DNA from: DATADD01 sp046262355
GTDB taxonomy: Bacteria > Actinomycetota > CADDZG01 > WHSQ01
Assembly (NCBI GenBank): GCA_046262355.1
Contig: JBHEMX010000061.1
Span: forward strand, 1-64,000
Direction: 5' to 3'
DNA length: 64,000 nucleotides
Shown here: one piece after another, positions 49,493-57,525 of the stretch
How the letters are laid out: every line of letters starts with the position of its first letter
Numbering within the stretch: position 1 is the first letter of the stretch
Program-made: the position numbers and the translations under genes
Notes under the pieces: generated by a model
What the model saw: only the letters and a program-made list of their open reading frames with translations
Told to the model about the DNA's origin: nothing
Databases searched by the model: none

Positions 49493-50935
49493 CTAACCCT
49501 TGACGACTCCCACCGGCCGCAGTCGGGCCACGACCTTCGAGAGCCGCGCTCCCTGGCATACGTCGACGACCTTCTCTGCATCTTTGTACGCGTACGGGGC
49601 TTCCTCACTGAGTAGCTTAAGCTGTGACCTCGCGACGTGTACGCCCGACTGCTCTAGCTCCTTCTTGAGCTGCTCACCGGTCATGATCTTCTTCGCCTTC
49701 GTCCGGGACATCGCGCGTCCCGCCCCATGACAGGTAGACGCAAAGGACCGTTGGTTGTCGTCGGTTCCGACGAGCACGAAGCTCGACGTACCCATGGAGC
49801 CCGGCACGATCACGGGCTGGCCGATCGCGCTGTATGCGCTCGGTATCTCCCGGTGGCCGGGACCGAACGCCCGCGTCGCACCTTTGCGATGCACACATAG
49901 GTTCCGGACGCGTCCATCGACCTCATGGCTCTCGATCTTCGCAAGGTTGTGCGCGACGTCGTAGACGACCGACATGTTCATTTCCTTGGCGGATCGACGG
50001 AAGACCTCTGCGAATGAGTCGCGCGCCACCTCGGACAGCACCTGACGGTTGGCGCGTGCGAAGTTTCCGGCGGCGGACATGGCGCCGAGGTAGCGTTGAG
50101 CGGCCTCGTGGTCCAGCGGCACGCAACTGAGCTGGCGATCTGGTACCTCGATACCGAGCCGGGGCATCAGTCGATCGATGACCTTGAGATGATCCGTGCA
50201 GGTCTGATGGCCGACGCCGCGCGACCCCGAATGCAGCATCACGCATACCTGTCCCTCGAAAAGGCCCATGACTTCGGCCGCAAGGGGATCTCGCACATCG
50301 TCGACGTACTGCACCTCGAGGAAGTGGTTGCCGGCGCCGAGGCTGCCGAGCTGTGGGCCGCCACGCTCGAGCGCGCGCTCCGAAAGGTCCCCCGGTCGCG
50401 CCCCCGCCAGTGCGCCGCCGTCCTCGCTGAGCTCGGCGTCTTCGTCCCAACCGGATCCGCGTGACAGGATGAACTTGACCCCCTCGATCAGGACTCGCTC
50501 GAGGTCCTTGCGGGTGAGCGTCATCCGCCCCTTCCCTCCGATCCCCCTGGGAACGCGTCGTCCGAGCACCTCGACGAGACCCTTGATGCGCGGCTTGACG
50601 TCCGTGTGGAAGTCGAGATCCGATCTCAGGAGGCGCACGCCGCATCCGATGTCGAAGCCCACCCCGCCCGGAGACACGACCCCGCCTGCATCCACGTCCG
50701 TCGCCGCCACACCGCCTATCGGAAAGCCGTAGCCCCAGTGGATGTCCGGCATCGCCATCGAGTAACCGACGATCCCGGGAAGCGTCGCAACGTTTGCGAC
50801 CTGGTCGACCGCCCCGTCTTCCAGCGCCTTGTGGAAAAGCTCATCGGAGGCGAAGATGCGCCCCGGCGCCCGCATCCCGCTCGCGTACCCGAGAGGAAGC
50901 TCCCAGAGGAAATCCTCGATCTTCTTGGGTTGCAC
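49493..50935 (-). CDS. rtcB: RNA-splicing ligase RtcB
   Basis: RtcB joins 2',3'-cyclic phosphate (or 3'-phosphate) and 5'-OH RNA ends with GTP and Mn2+. 480 aa. Motifs: PDIHWGYGFPIGGVAATD, GGVGFDIGCGVRLLRSD (metal Asp/Cys), LGAGNHFLEVQYVDDV, MLHSGSRGVGHQTC, DVAHNLAKIESH and the guanylylated-His region FASTCHGAGRAMSRTKAKK. All metal ligands appear present. An SDR gene ends 13 bp upstream on the same strand; archease, its activator, is encoded 1.6 kb further on the same strand. Confidence 0.94.
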   Translation of the reverse strand: MQPKKIEDFLWELPLGYASGMRAPGRIFASDELFHKALEDGAVDQVANVATLPGIVGYSMAMPDIHWGYGFPIGGVAATDVDAGGVVSPGGVGFDIGCGVRLLRSDLDFHTDVKPRIKGLVEVLGRRVPRGIGGKGRMTLTRKDLERVLIEGVKFILSRGSGWDEDAELSEDGGALAGARPGDLSERALERGGPQLGSLGAGNHFLEVQYVDDVRDPLAAEVMGLFEGQVCVMLHSGSRGVGHQTCTDHLKVIDRLMPRLGIEVPDRQLSCVPLDHEAAQRYLGAMSAAGNFARANRQVLSEVARDSFAEVFRRSAKEMNMSVVYDVAHNLAKIESHEVDGRVRNLCVHRKGATRAFGPGHREIPSAYSAIGQPVIVPGSMGTSSFVLVGTDDNQRSFASTCHGAGRAMSRTKAKKIMTGEQLKKELEQSGVHVARSQLKLLSEEAPYAYKDAEKVVDVCQGARLSKVVARLRPVGVVKG

Positions 50936-50947
50936 GTGGTCGCTGGG

Positions 50948-51997
50948 CTAGGAAGCGCGCTTGCCGATGCCGGTCAAGAGTTCTCGCACCCGTGTCGAGG
51001 GCAGATCGGGCTCGAGCATCGGGGTCGGATAACCGGCGCCCACGCGTAGCCCCGCCAGAAGCTCCCGCAGCGCCTCGATGGAGGTGTACTTGGCCACCCA
51101 TCCGAGCTCGTCGCGAGCCCGAGACGTGTCCATGATCGGTGCGGCATACCCCATGTCGACCCAACCCTCCGGGCTCGGCTGCAGGCGGATCCGCCAGCTC
51201 GCTGCGGCGGCCCATCGAAGCATCCCGGGAGGCATCTTGATCAGAGATGCGCCGAAGACCTCGGCGAGCTCGTGCGGGCCGATCACCGGGTCGGCCGCGA
51301 TGTTGAACGCGCCGCGCACCCGGCCCATCGCGGCGAGACGATAGGCATCTCCGACGTCGTAGGAGTGCACGGCCTGGAAACGCAGCACATCGATGTCGGG
51401 GATGGCTGGCACGAAGGCCGAGCGCACGAGGAAGTTCGGTAGGAACGGTCCTATGAACAGCCGCCTGATCTCGCTCGCGGCTTCCCGTTTGAAGATCAGG
51501 CCGGGCCGAAGCCGCACGACCCTGACCTCGGGATGGCCGTGCTCGAAATCATCGAGCAGTCGTTCCACCTCGGCCTTGTGTCGCGAGTAGAAGGAGGTGT
51601 GGATGCCGTCGGTCGGCCAGCTCTCGTCCACCGCCGAATCCTTCGGGCCTTTGGAGTAGGTGCCGACCGAGGACGCGTAGACGAGCGCCGGCACTCCGGA
51701 TCTCGCCACCGCATCGAAGACCCTACGGCTGCCCTCCACGTTGACGAGACGCAGCTCGTGGAGGTCGCGCGAGGGCTGGATCGCCCATGCGAGGTGGATC
51801 ACCGCGTCCACTGCGGTCATGAGCGGCAGGAGGTCGTCTCTTGTGATGTCCGCTTCGACCCATTCGGTCTTGTCGAGTTGCAGCCGAGGAGCGCGCCGGG
51901 CGATCCCGAGCACGGACGAGACGCTGGGGTCGTCGCGCAGGGAGCGAACGACGCTCGTTCCGACGTTGCCCGTCGCTCCGATCACGGCGATGCGCAT
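50948..51997 (-). CDS. extended SDR NAD(P)-dependent epimerase/dehydratase
   Basis: 349-aa Rossmann protein: MRIAVIGATGNVGTSVVRSL (GxxGxxG), VDAVIHLAWAIQPSRDLHEL, VPALVYASSVGTYSKGP (catalytic Ser) and the YSRHKAEVERLL (YxxxK) pair, VRLRPGLIFKREAASE, and a C-terminal substrate domain. It resembles UDP-sugar or NAD-dependent epimerases of broad type; substrate unknown. ATG 51997 is preceded by a GGAGG-like site. It lies 13 bp upstream of rtcB, so the two may share an mRNA. Confidence 0.87.
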   Translation of the reverse strand: MRIAVIGATGNVGTSVVRSLRDDPSVSSVLGIARRAPRLQLDKTEWVEADITRDDLLPLMTAVDAVIHLAWAIQPSRDLHELRLVNVEGSRRVFDAVARSGVPALVYASSVGTYSKGPKDSAVDESWPTDGIHTSFYSRHKAEVERLLDDFEHGHPEVRVVRLRPGLIFKREAASEIRRLFIGPFLPNFLVRSAFVPAIPDIDVLRFQAVHSYDVGDAYRLAAMGRVRGAFNIAADPVIGPHELAEVFGASLIKMPPGMLRWAAAASWRIRLQPSPEGWVDMGYAAPIMDTSRARDELGWVAKYTSIEALRELLAGLRVGAGYPTPMLEPDLPSTRVRELLTGIGKRAS

Positions 51998-52233
51998 GGA
52001 TCCTCCCAGGCGGCGGGTCCGCCGGTCACCCTTCCCGGTCCGATATCTCGCCTCGACGCCTACCCCCCTGCACTTGGGGCGAAACGCGGCGCGGTGCCGG
52101 GCATCGGCGTTTCCTCCGGGACGCCCCGGGGTAGCAGGTGGGCAGCCGCGCGGGGTCGGAGAAACTCAAACGAGGATTCACCGTCGCCGGGCGGCGCAGA
52201 CGCAGGAGAAGCGGCGACGGAAGGAGGTTCGAC

Positions 52234-52473
52234 ATGCCCGACGACATACCGGGCGCGGTGGTAAAGGTGATCGAGCTAGTGGGTAGCTCGCCCGACTCGT
52301 TCAGCGATGCCGTGCGCAACGCGGTCAAAACGGCATCGAAGTCGTTGCGCAACATCCGCGGGGTCGAGGTTCTCAGCAGCACGGCCGACGTCGGCAGCAA
52401 CGGACAGATCTCCAACTACAAGGTGCACTGCAAGGTCGCGTTCATCATCGAGGGGTCCGACGTCGGCGGTTAA
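52234..52473 (+). CDS. dodecin
   Basis: 79-aa small flavin-storage protein that assembles as a hollow dodecamer binding FMN/riboflavin. Matches the family through VVKVIELVGSSPDSFSDAVR, NAVKTASKSLRNIRGVEVLS and the last strand NYKVHCKVAFIIEG. The Trp/Gln flavin-stacking positions read differently here (SNGQISNYKV), so flavin binding should be tested rather than assumed. ATG 52234 with AGGAGG seven bases upstream. Surrounded by minus-strand RNA-repair genes but transcribed oppositely. Confidence 0.9.
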   Translation: MPDDIPGAVVKVIELVGSSPDSFSDAVRNAVKTASKSLRNIRGVEVLSSTADVGSNGQISNYKVHCKVAFIIEGSDVGG

Positions 52474-52475
52474 GC

Positions 52476-52558
52476 ATCTACATGTCGAGGGCTAAACCAT
52501 CTACACGTCGGGGCTAGGGATCCACACGTCGGGGGTAGGGATCTACACGTCGAGATAG
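52476..52558. repeat. four tandem copies of a 21-bp unit at the archease 3' end
   Basis: Units at 52476-52498, 52499-52519, 52520-52540 and 52541-52558 share atctacacgtcgggg and ctaggg. The last unit contains the stop codon of the minus-strand archease gene; the others lie in the gap towards dodecin. On the minus strand each copy reads gacgtgtag, repeating the archease terminal codons and stop. Confidence 0.75.
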
Positions 52559-52953
52559 ACCTCTGCAAGGAAGCCTCCGGGTGTGCGGCCGATCCTCAGC
52601 TTGTGATACGTCACGGCTTTCACCTGGGTCCCTTCGACCGCCTCCTCGGCGCGCGGCGTCAGCGTGACCGAGCCGGAGACGCGCCCGCCGGCCACTTCCG
52701 AGATCTCGACCCCGGCGAGGAGCGCATCGCGCGCGTCGTGCAGATAGAGAACCTCGCTCAACCAGTCGACAAGGAGCGCGCCGAGGTCGTCTGATTCGAG
52801 GAGGATGTCGATGCGCTCGCCGGCGCCCGGCCGGTCTATCCCTGCGATGTAGGCCAGCCCCCGCGTCGCCTGCTCGAAGCATTCCTCGATCGTCGCACCG
52901 GTGGCCCTGAGCCCAACGTCGGCGGTGTGCTCGAGGATCTCGTAGCCACTCAC
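52543..52953 (-). CDS. archease, RtcB activator
   Basis: 136-aa archease, which speeds RtcB guanylylation and turnover. Recognised by YEILEHTADVGLRATGATIE, CFEQATRGLAYIAG, DLGALLVDWLSEVLYLHDA and VKAVTYHKLRIGRTPGGFLA, then EVYLDV at the C-terminus. The conserved His (EHTADVG) and Asp/Glu metal residues are present. Starts with GTG 52953, no clear ribosome-binding site. Same strand as rtcB but separated from it by dodecin (opposite strand) and the SDR gene. Confidence 0.92.
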   Translation of the reverse strand: MSGYEILEHTADVGLRATGATIEECFEQATRGLAYIAGIDRPGAGERIDILLESDDLGALLVDWLSEVLYLHDARDALLAGVEISEVAGGRVSGSVTLTPRAEEAVEGTQVKAVTYHKLRIGRTPGGFLAEVYLDV

Positions 52954-53046
52954 TCAGAGCGCCCGCGCAGGCCGAGGTCTTCCGGCATACTGCGTCCCTC
53001 GTGCCTTATCGTAGGCCGCCTAGATGAGCACAGGGGGGACGCGCGA

Positions 53047-54561
53047 GTGAGCTCGAAGGACCTCGGCCGGTTGAACCGCGGGCCGTCGCGCGGCGCACGG
53101 CGGCGCGGCAGTCGAGCGCTCATGATGCGGCGCCGTCGTCGGACCGTCGGGGTGCTGCTGGTGCTGCTCGTCGTCGGCGCGGCCGGGGCTTTCGCTGTGA
53201 TGAGAGATGACCCCTCGGACGAGAGGCCGGGTCTCCAGCGGCAGGGATTCGAAGCGGCACAGGGCGATCCGAGCCCTACGCCGTCTGCCGATGATGACAA
53301 GCCGATCCCGATAAAGCACATCGTGTTCATCATCAAGGAGAACCGAACCTTTGATAACTACTTCGCTCGTTATCCCGGCGCGAACGGCGCCAAGTTCGGC
53401 AAGACCTCGACGGGTGAGAGGGTCGAACTCTCTGTTGCTACCGACGTCTTGGAGCCCGACCTGGGACATGCCTTCCTCGACGGCGTGAAGTCGATCAACG
53501 GAGGTCGCATGGACGGGTTCGACCTTGTCACGAACGGCGAGTCGCTCAACGGCTACTCCTCGTTCACCCGCAAGGGCATGCCGAACTACTGGGCGTACGC
53601 CGACGAGTTCGTGTTGGGCGACAACCTTTTCTCGTCGATGTATGGCCCGACCTTTCCCGAGCACCTCTACACGGTCGCCGCTCAGTCGGGTCGCGTGGTG
53701 GGAAACAAGGACCAGACCGCCGGAGAGGGCGGATACTGCGATGATCCCGGCGAGACCGCGTTCCGCTTCGAGAAGCTGTCGCGCAAGGAGCGCAAGCATG
53801 TGATGAGAGCCGAGGAGCGTAACGATCTCGAGTCGATCGTTGCCTATTGGGAGCATGTGCGCGCCTGCTTCGACTTCGAGGTCCTCCCGGATCAGCTGAC
53901 GAAGGAAGGCATCTCGTGGCACTACTACGCGGATGAGGGCTCGTGGATGAACGCGCTGCTTGCCATCAAACACATGCGCTTCTCCAAGCACTGGGGCAAG
54001 GACATCACGCCCGAGGAAGACTTCCCTCGCGACATCGCCAAGGAGAAGCTCGACAAGGTCTCCTGGGTCGTTCCCGGTCCCGGTGTCAACGAGCATCCCG
54101 GTGGTCCAAGCGTGTGTGTGGGCGAGAACTGGACCGTGTCGGTCGTGAACCAGATCATGCGCTCGAAGTACTGGAAGAACACCGCGATCATCCTGACGTG
54201 GGACGACTTCGGCGGGTTCTACGATCACGTTCCACCGCCTCACTACGACGAGATGGGGCTGGGCCCGCGCGCGCCGTTGCTCATCATCTCGCCATGGGCC
54301 AAACAGGGCTACATCGACAGCACCGAGTACGAGTTCTCCTCTGTGCTGAAGTTCATCGAGACGGTCTACGGCCTCGACTGCATGACCGAGCGCGACTGCG
54401 AAGCGCACAACATGATGAACGCGTTCGACTTCGATCAAGCGGTGAAGCCGAAGGAGCGCCGGCTGATCCTCGAGGAACGTAGCTGCGAGGGGCTGCCGCA
54501 GAAGACCGCCAGTGAATACGAGAAGCACGGCTTCGACGCCTTCCAGGCGCTTGGGGATTGA
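53047..54561 (+). CDS. membrane-anchored phosphoesterase (phospholipase C/acid phosphatase-like)
   Basis: 504 aa. A basic N-terminus (ALMMRRRRRTV) and a membrane helix (GVLLVLLVVGAAGAFAVM) precede a phosphoesterase-family domain (alkaline-phosphatase superfamily) starting IKHIVFIIKENRTFDNYFARYPG, the classic opening with the Glu-Asn metal/catalytic site. Later blocks: LGDNLFSSMYGPTFPEHLYT, GISWHYYADEGSW, ILTWDDFGGFYDHVPPP and APLLIISPWAKQGYIDSTEY. It would cleave phosphodiesters or phosphomonoesters outside the cell. GTG 53047 with a GGGGGA site. Confidence 0.88.
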   Translation: MSSKDLGRLNRGPSRGARRRGSRALMMRRRRRTVGVLLVLLVVGAAGAFAVMRDDPSDERPGLQRQGFEAAQGDPSPTPSADDDKPIPIKHIVFIIKENRTFDNYFARYPGANGAKFGKTSTGERVELSVATDVLEPDLGHAFLDGVKSINGGRMDGFDLVTNGESLNGYSSFTRKGMPNYWAYADEFVLGDNLFSSMYGPTFPEHLYTVAAQSGRVVGNKDQTAGEGGYCDDPGETAFRFEKLSRKERKHVMRAEERNDLESIVAYWEHVRACFDFEVLPDQLTKEGISWHYYADEGSWMNALLAIKHMRFSKHWGKDITPEEDFPRDIAKEKLDKVSWVVPGPGVNEHPGGPSVCVGENWTVSVVNQIMRSKYWKNTAIILTWDDFGGFYDHVPPPHYDEMGLGPRAPLLIISPWAKQGYIDSTEYEFSSVLKFIETVYGLDCMTERDCEAHNMMNAFDFDQAVKPKERRLILEERSCEGLPQKTASEYEKHGFDAFQALGD

Positions 54562-54618
54562 AGCGCGCTCCGCCGCTCCCCGCGGTCCCCACCCCACCAC
54601 AGGAGTCTCCGGGCGGCG

Positions 54619-55188
54619 TTAGAGGTGGGGGCGCGCCGGGATGATCAGCTCTTGCCCTATAGCGATCAGCGCCGGGTCGGCGATGCCGTTGGCCTCGGCT
54701 ATGACGTCGTCTAGCGCCGGATCCTCGTAGAACCTCTGCGCGATCAACTGGAGTGAATCGCCGGGCTTGACCACGTAGGTCTCATCGGCCTTCGTGCGTC
54801 TCGGGCTCGGAGTCGGTTCCGGCTCTGGTTCCGGCTCCGGCTCGGGTTCCGGCTCCTGGGTCGGCGTGGGCGTCGCGACGGGCGCAACGTTCTCCTCCAC
54901 CTGTGCCTGCAGCCTGACGATCTCGCTTTGCGCCCGAGCAAGCTCGGCACGCACCCGGCGCAGCTCCGCCGGGTTCGTCTGGAGCGACGCGACGCGCCCC
55001 GCGAGGAAGGCGAGCACGAGCAGGAGTGCAAGGGCAACCACGCGCCCCCACAGGATGCGCAGCCCGGGCGAAGAAGACCCGTCGTCCAGCCCGAGGGAGC
55101 CGTCATCCGGCTCGTCTGCGGCTCTGCGCTCCGCAGGATGGCTGGCGTCGGCTCTGCGCTCCGCAGGATGGCTGGCGTCGTGGCTCAC
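54619..55188 (-). CDS. membrane protein with C-terminal LysM domain
   Basis: 189 aa: a polar N-terminus containing a duplicated RRADASHPAE unit, a membrane helix (VVALALLLVLAFLAGRVASL), a coiled coil (LRRVRAELARAQSEIVRLQA), a Pro-Glu repeat linker (EPEPEPEPEPEPEPTPSP) and a LysM domain (ETYVVKPGDSLQLIAQRFYE, then ANGIADPALIAIGQELIIP) that binds peptidoglycan GlcNAc. It likely anchors to the wall with the membrane helix inside. Minus strand, between the phosphoesterase and the Gly-Asn protein. No enzymatic domain seen. Confidence 0.85.
   Translation of the reverse strand: MSHDASHPAERRADASHPAERRAADEPDDGSLGLDDGSSSPGLRILWGRVVALALLLVLAFLAGRVASLQTNPAELRRVRAELARAQSEIVRLQAQVEENVAPVATPTPTQEPEPEPEPEPEPEPTPSPRRTKADETYVVKPGDSLQLIAQRFYEDPALDDVIAEANGIADPALIAIGQELIIPARPHL
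55120..55179. repeat. exact 30-bp tandem duplication in the LysM gene
   Basis: Two identical 30-bp copies (55120-55149 and 55150-55179), beginning ggctctgcgctccgcagg, encode ten residues twice near the N-terminus of the LysM protein. The reading frame is kept. Sequence identity implies a recent event. Confidence 0.9.
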
Positions 55189-55304
55189 ATCGCACCTTCG
55201 TCGGCTCGCGCTAGGTCGAAGGGTAGCCCGATGTCACCTGCCGGGCCTGCGGCTTTTCGCGTCCCATGCCGCCGAGGGGGGCCTGTGGGCCGATGGGGGG
55301 TTTT

Positions 55305-55347
55305 CCTCCGATCCGCCTTTGCTAGAGTGGCGAAGGCGGATCGGAGG
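55305..55347 (+). promoter_or_regulatory. 15-bp hairpin/palindrome spanning the leader of the Gly-Asn protein gene
   Basis: Perfect inverted repeat cctccgatccgcctt (55305-55319) and aaggcggatcggagg (55333-55347), with a 13-base loop containing TAGAGT, a TANNNT -10 match at 55323-55328. The right arm ends in GGAGG, 11 bases before ATG 55359, so the arm would pair the ribosome-binding site if transcribed whole. It could be an operator around the promoter or an RNA switch. Confidence 0.6.
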
Positions 55348-55358
55348 GACGAGGGACC

Positions 55359-56123
<765 letters not shown>

Positions 56124-56447
56124 ACGGCATGCCGGGGATCGGTGCCGGCGGCGCGCGCACGACCCGCTCGGACCGACCAGATGACCTCCACCGCCGCCTA
56201 GCGACGGCACAGGAGCAAAGGTCCCGTGATCCGGCGCGCCGGGCGCGCCGATGACCCGCCCCGACCGACCAGATGACCTCCACCGCCGCCTAGCGACGGC
56301 ACAGGAGCAAAGGTCCCGGTGAACCGGCCGCGCCGGGCGCCCGATGACCGCGCCCGCACGGCCGGCCCTGACCGACCAGATGACCTCCACCGCCGCCTAG
56401 CGACGGCACGGGAGCAAAGGTCGCCGGCCCGCAGCCGACGGAGAGGA
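56124..56447. repeat. three copies of a 53-bp repeat between convergent genes
   Basis: Copies at 56171-56223, 56263-56315 and 56370-56422 are identical except for one base in the third. They start gaccgaccagatgacctcca and end gacggcacaggagcaaaggtc. Gaps are 39 and 54 bp, each rich in ggcgcgccgggcgc. The whole 324-bp region lies after both a plus-strand and a minus-strand gene, and no CDS is supported in it. The repeat has an imperfect palindrome, ccgccgcctagcgacgg. Confidence 0.8.
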
Positions 56448-57419
56448 TCAGCTCTGTCGGAAGCGACGGAGCAGCTTGAGGTCCAGCGCCTTCACGAACG
56501 CGCGCATGGCCCGGCCGGTCCTCCGTAGATCGCGCCGCGACATGTTGGCGACGGTGTCCGTCGGCGAGTGGTAGTCGGGCTCGGATCCGCTCCACACGAA
56601 CGCGCCGGGGATCCCGGCGCGTTCGAAGGGTCCGTTGTCGGAGCAGTCGCACGTCGTTCGGTACGTGGCCTTGATGCTCGCCTTGCGAACCTTGCGGAGC
56701 AGCGTGCGGGCCACGACCGCAGGCCCGATGCCGGCGGTTCCGATGATGAGCGGGCGACCGTCGGCGATCATGTCGACCGACACCATCCCTGCAAGGCGAC
56801 GGCGGCCCTTGCCGCCGAGCCGGTTGACGAACACCTGCGAGCCGGCGTGGTGCCGGCCGTCGATGCCGTACTCCTCAGATCCGAAGGCGACGAACTTGAC
56901 GAAGCGCGCCTCGCGCCGTCCCGCGAAGAGCCGGGCCAGCTCGAGGAGGACCGCGATGCCGGACGCGTTGTCGTTGGCGCCCGGCGAGGTGGCCACGCTG
57001 TCGATGTGACCGCCGAGCACGATCGGATAGCGCTTGGACCCGGGCCAACGCGCGGTCACATTCCTCGACGTGCCGCCGTCCACGGTGAACCTGCGCACCC
57101 GCACGCGGTAGCCGAGTGAACGTAGCGTGGCCCCGGCATAACGAGCTGCTCTTCGCTCGCCCCGCGTAGCGCGCACCCGTACGCCGATCCGGCGCGCCAG
57201 GCGCCGCACGTGCTTTATCGCCGTTTGCCCGTCGAACCCGTCGAGGTTGGCGGTAGTGGTCGGGCCCCCTAAGGTCGCCGTTGCGCTCTCGACCGATGCC
57301 GTTGCGCGCGAGCGCTCAGCGGCCACCCGACGCGGTGCTTCCCCCGGCCGGGGTGCGCCGCAACCTGTCACTACAACGGCAACGGCGACCAGCAAGCGCG
57401 CAAGGCGACGAGGTGTCAT
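56448..57419 (-). CDS. M28-family zinc aminopeptidase lipoprotein
   Basis: Secreted exopeptidase with a lipoprotein signal (RRLARLLVAVAVVVTGCGAP). The di-zinc set of M28 is visible: VLGGHIDSVATSPGANDNASG (His, Asp), VAFGSEEYGIDG (catalytic Glu and zinc Glu), SVDMIADG (Asp) and YHSPTDTVANM (His). About 323 aa. ATG 57419 directly precedes the signal peptide; longer open frames upstream are not convincing. It probably supplies amino acids from extracellular peptides. Confidence 0.87.
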   Translation of the reverse strand: MTPRRLARLLVAVAVVVTGCGAPRPGEAPRRVAAERSRATASVESATATLGGPTTTANLDGFDGQTAIKHVRRLARRIGVRVRATRGERRAARYAGATLRSLGYRVRVRRFTVDGGTSRNVTARWPGSKRYPIVLGGHIDSVATSPGANDNASGIAVLLELARLFAGRREARFVKFVAFGSEEYGIDGRHHAGSQVFVNRLGGKGRRRLAGMVSVDMIADGRPLIIGTAGIGPAVVARTLLRKVRKASIKATYRTTCDCSDNGPFERAGIPGAFVWSGSEPDYHSPTDTVANMSRRDLRRTGRAMRAFVKALDLKLLRRFRQS

Positions 57420-57525
57420 CTGGGAAAGGTTACACACGCGCATCGCGCTACGTCGCGGTCCTTTACCATTGACGGCCGCTCGCGCCGTCGGTACGACGAG
57501 TGCGCAACCAGCTGGGAGTGATCGA

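Noticed and set aside
56171..56422. Possible CRISPR array
   Set aside because: Only three copies, repeat of 53 bp, spacers of unequal length (39 and 54 bp) that resemble each other in GC-rich composition, and no cas gene anywhere in the window.
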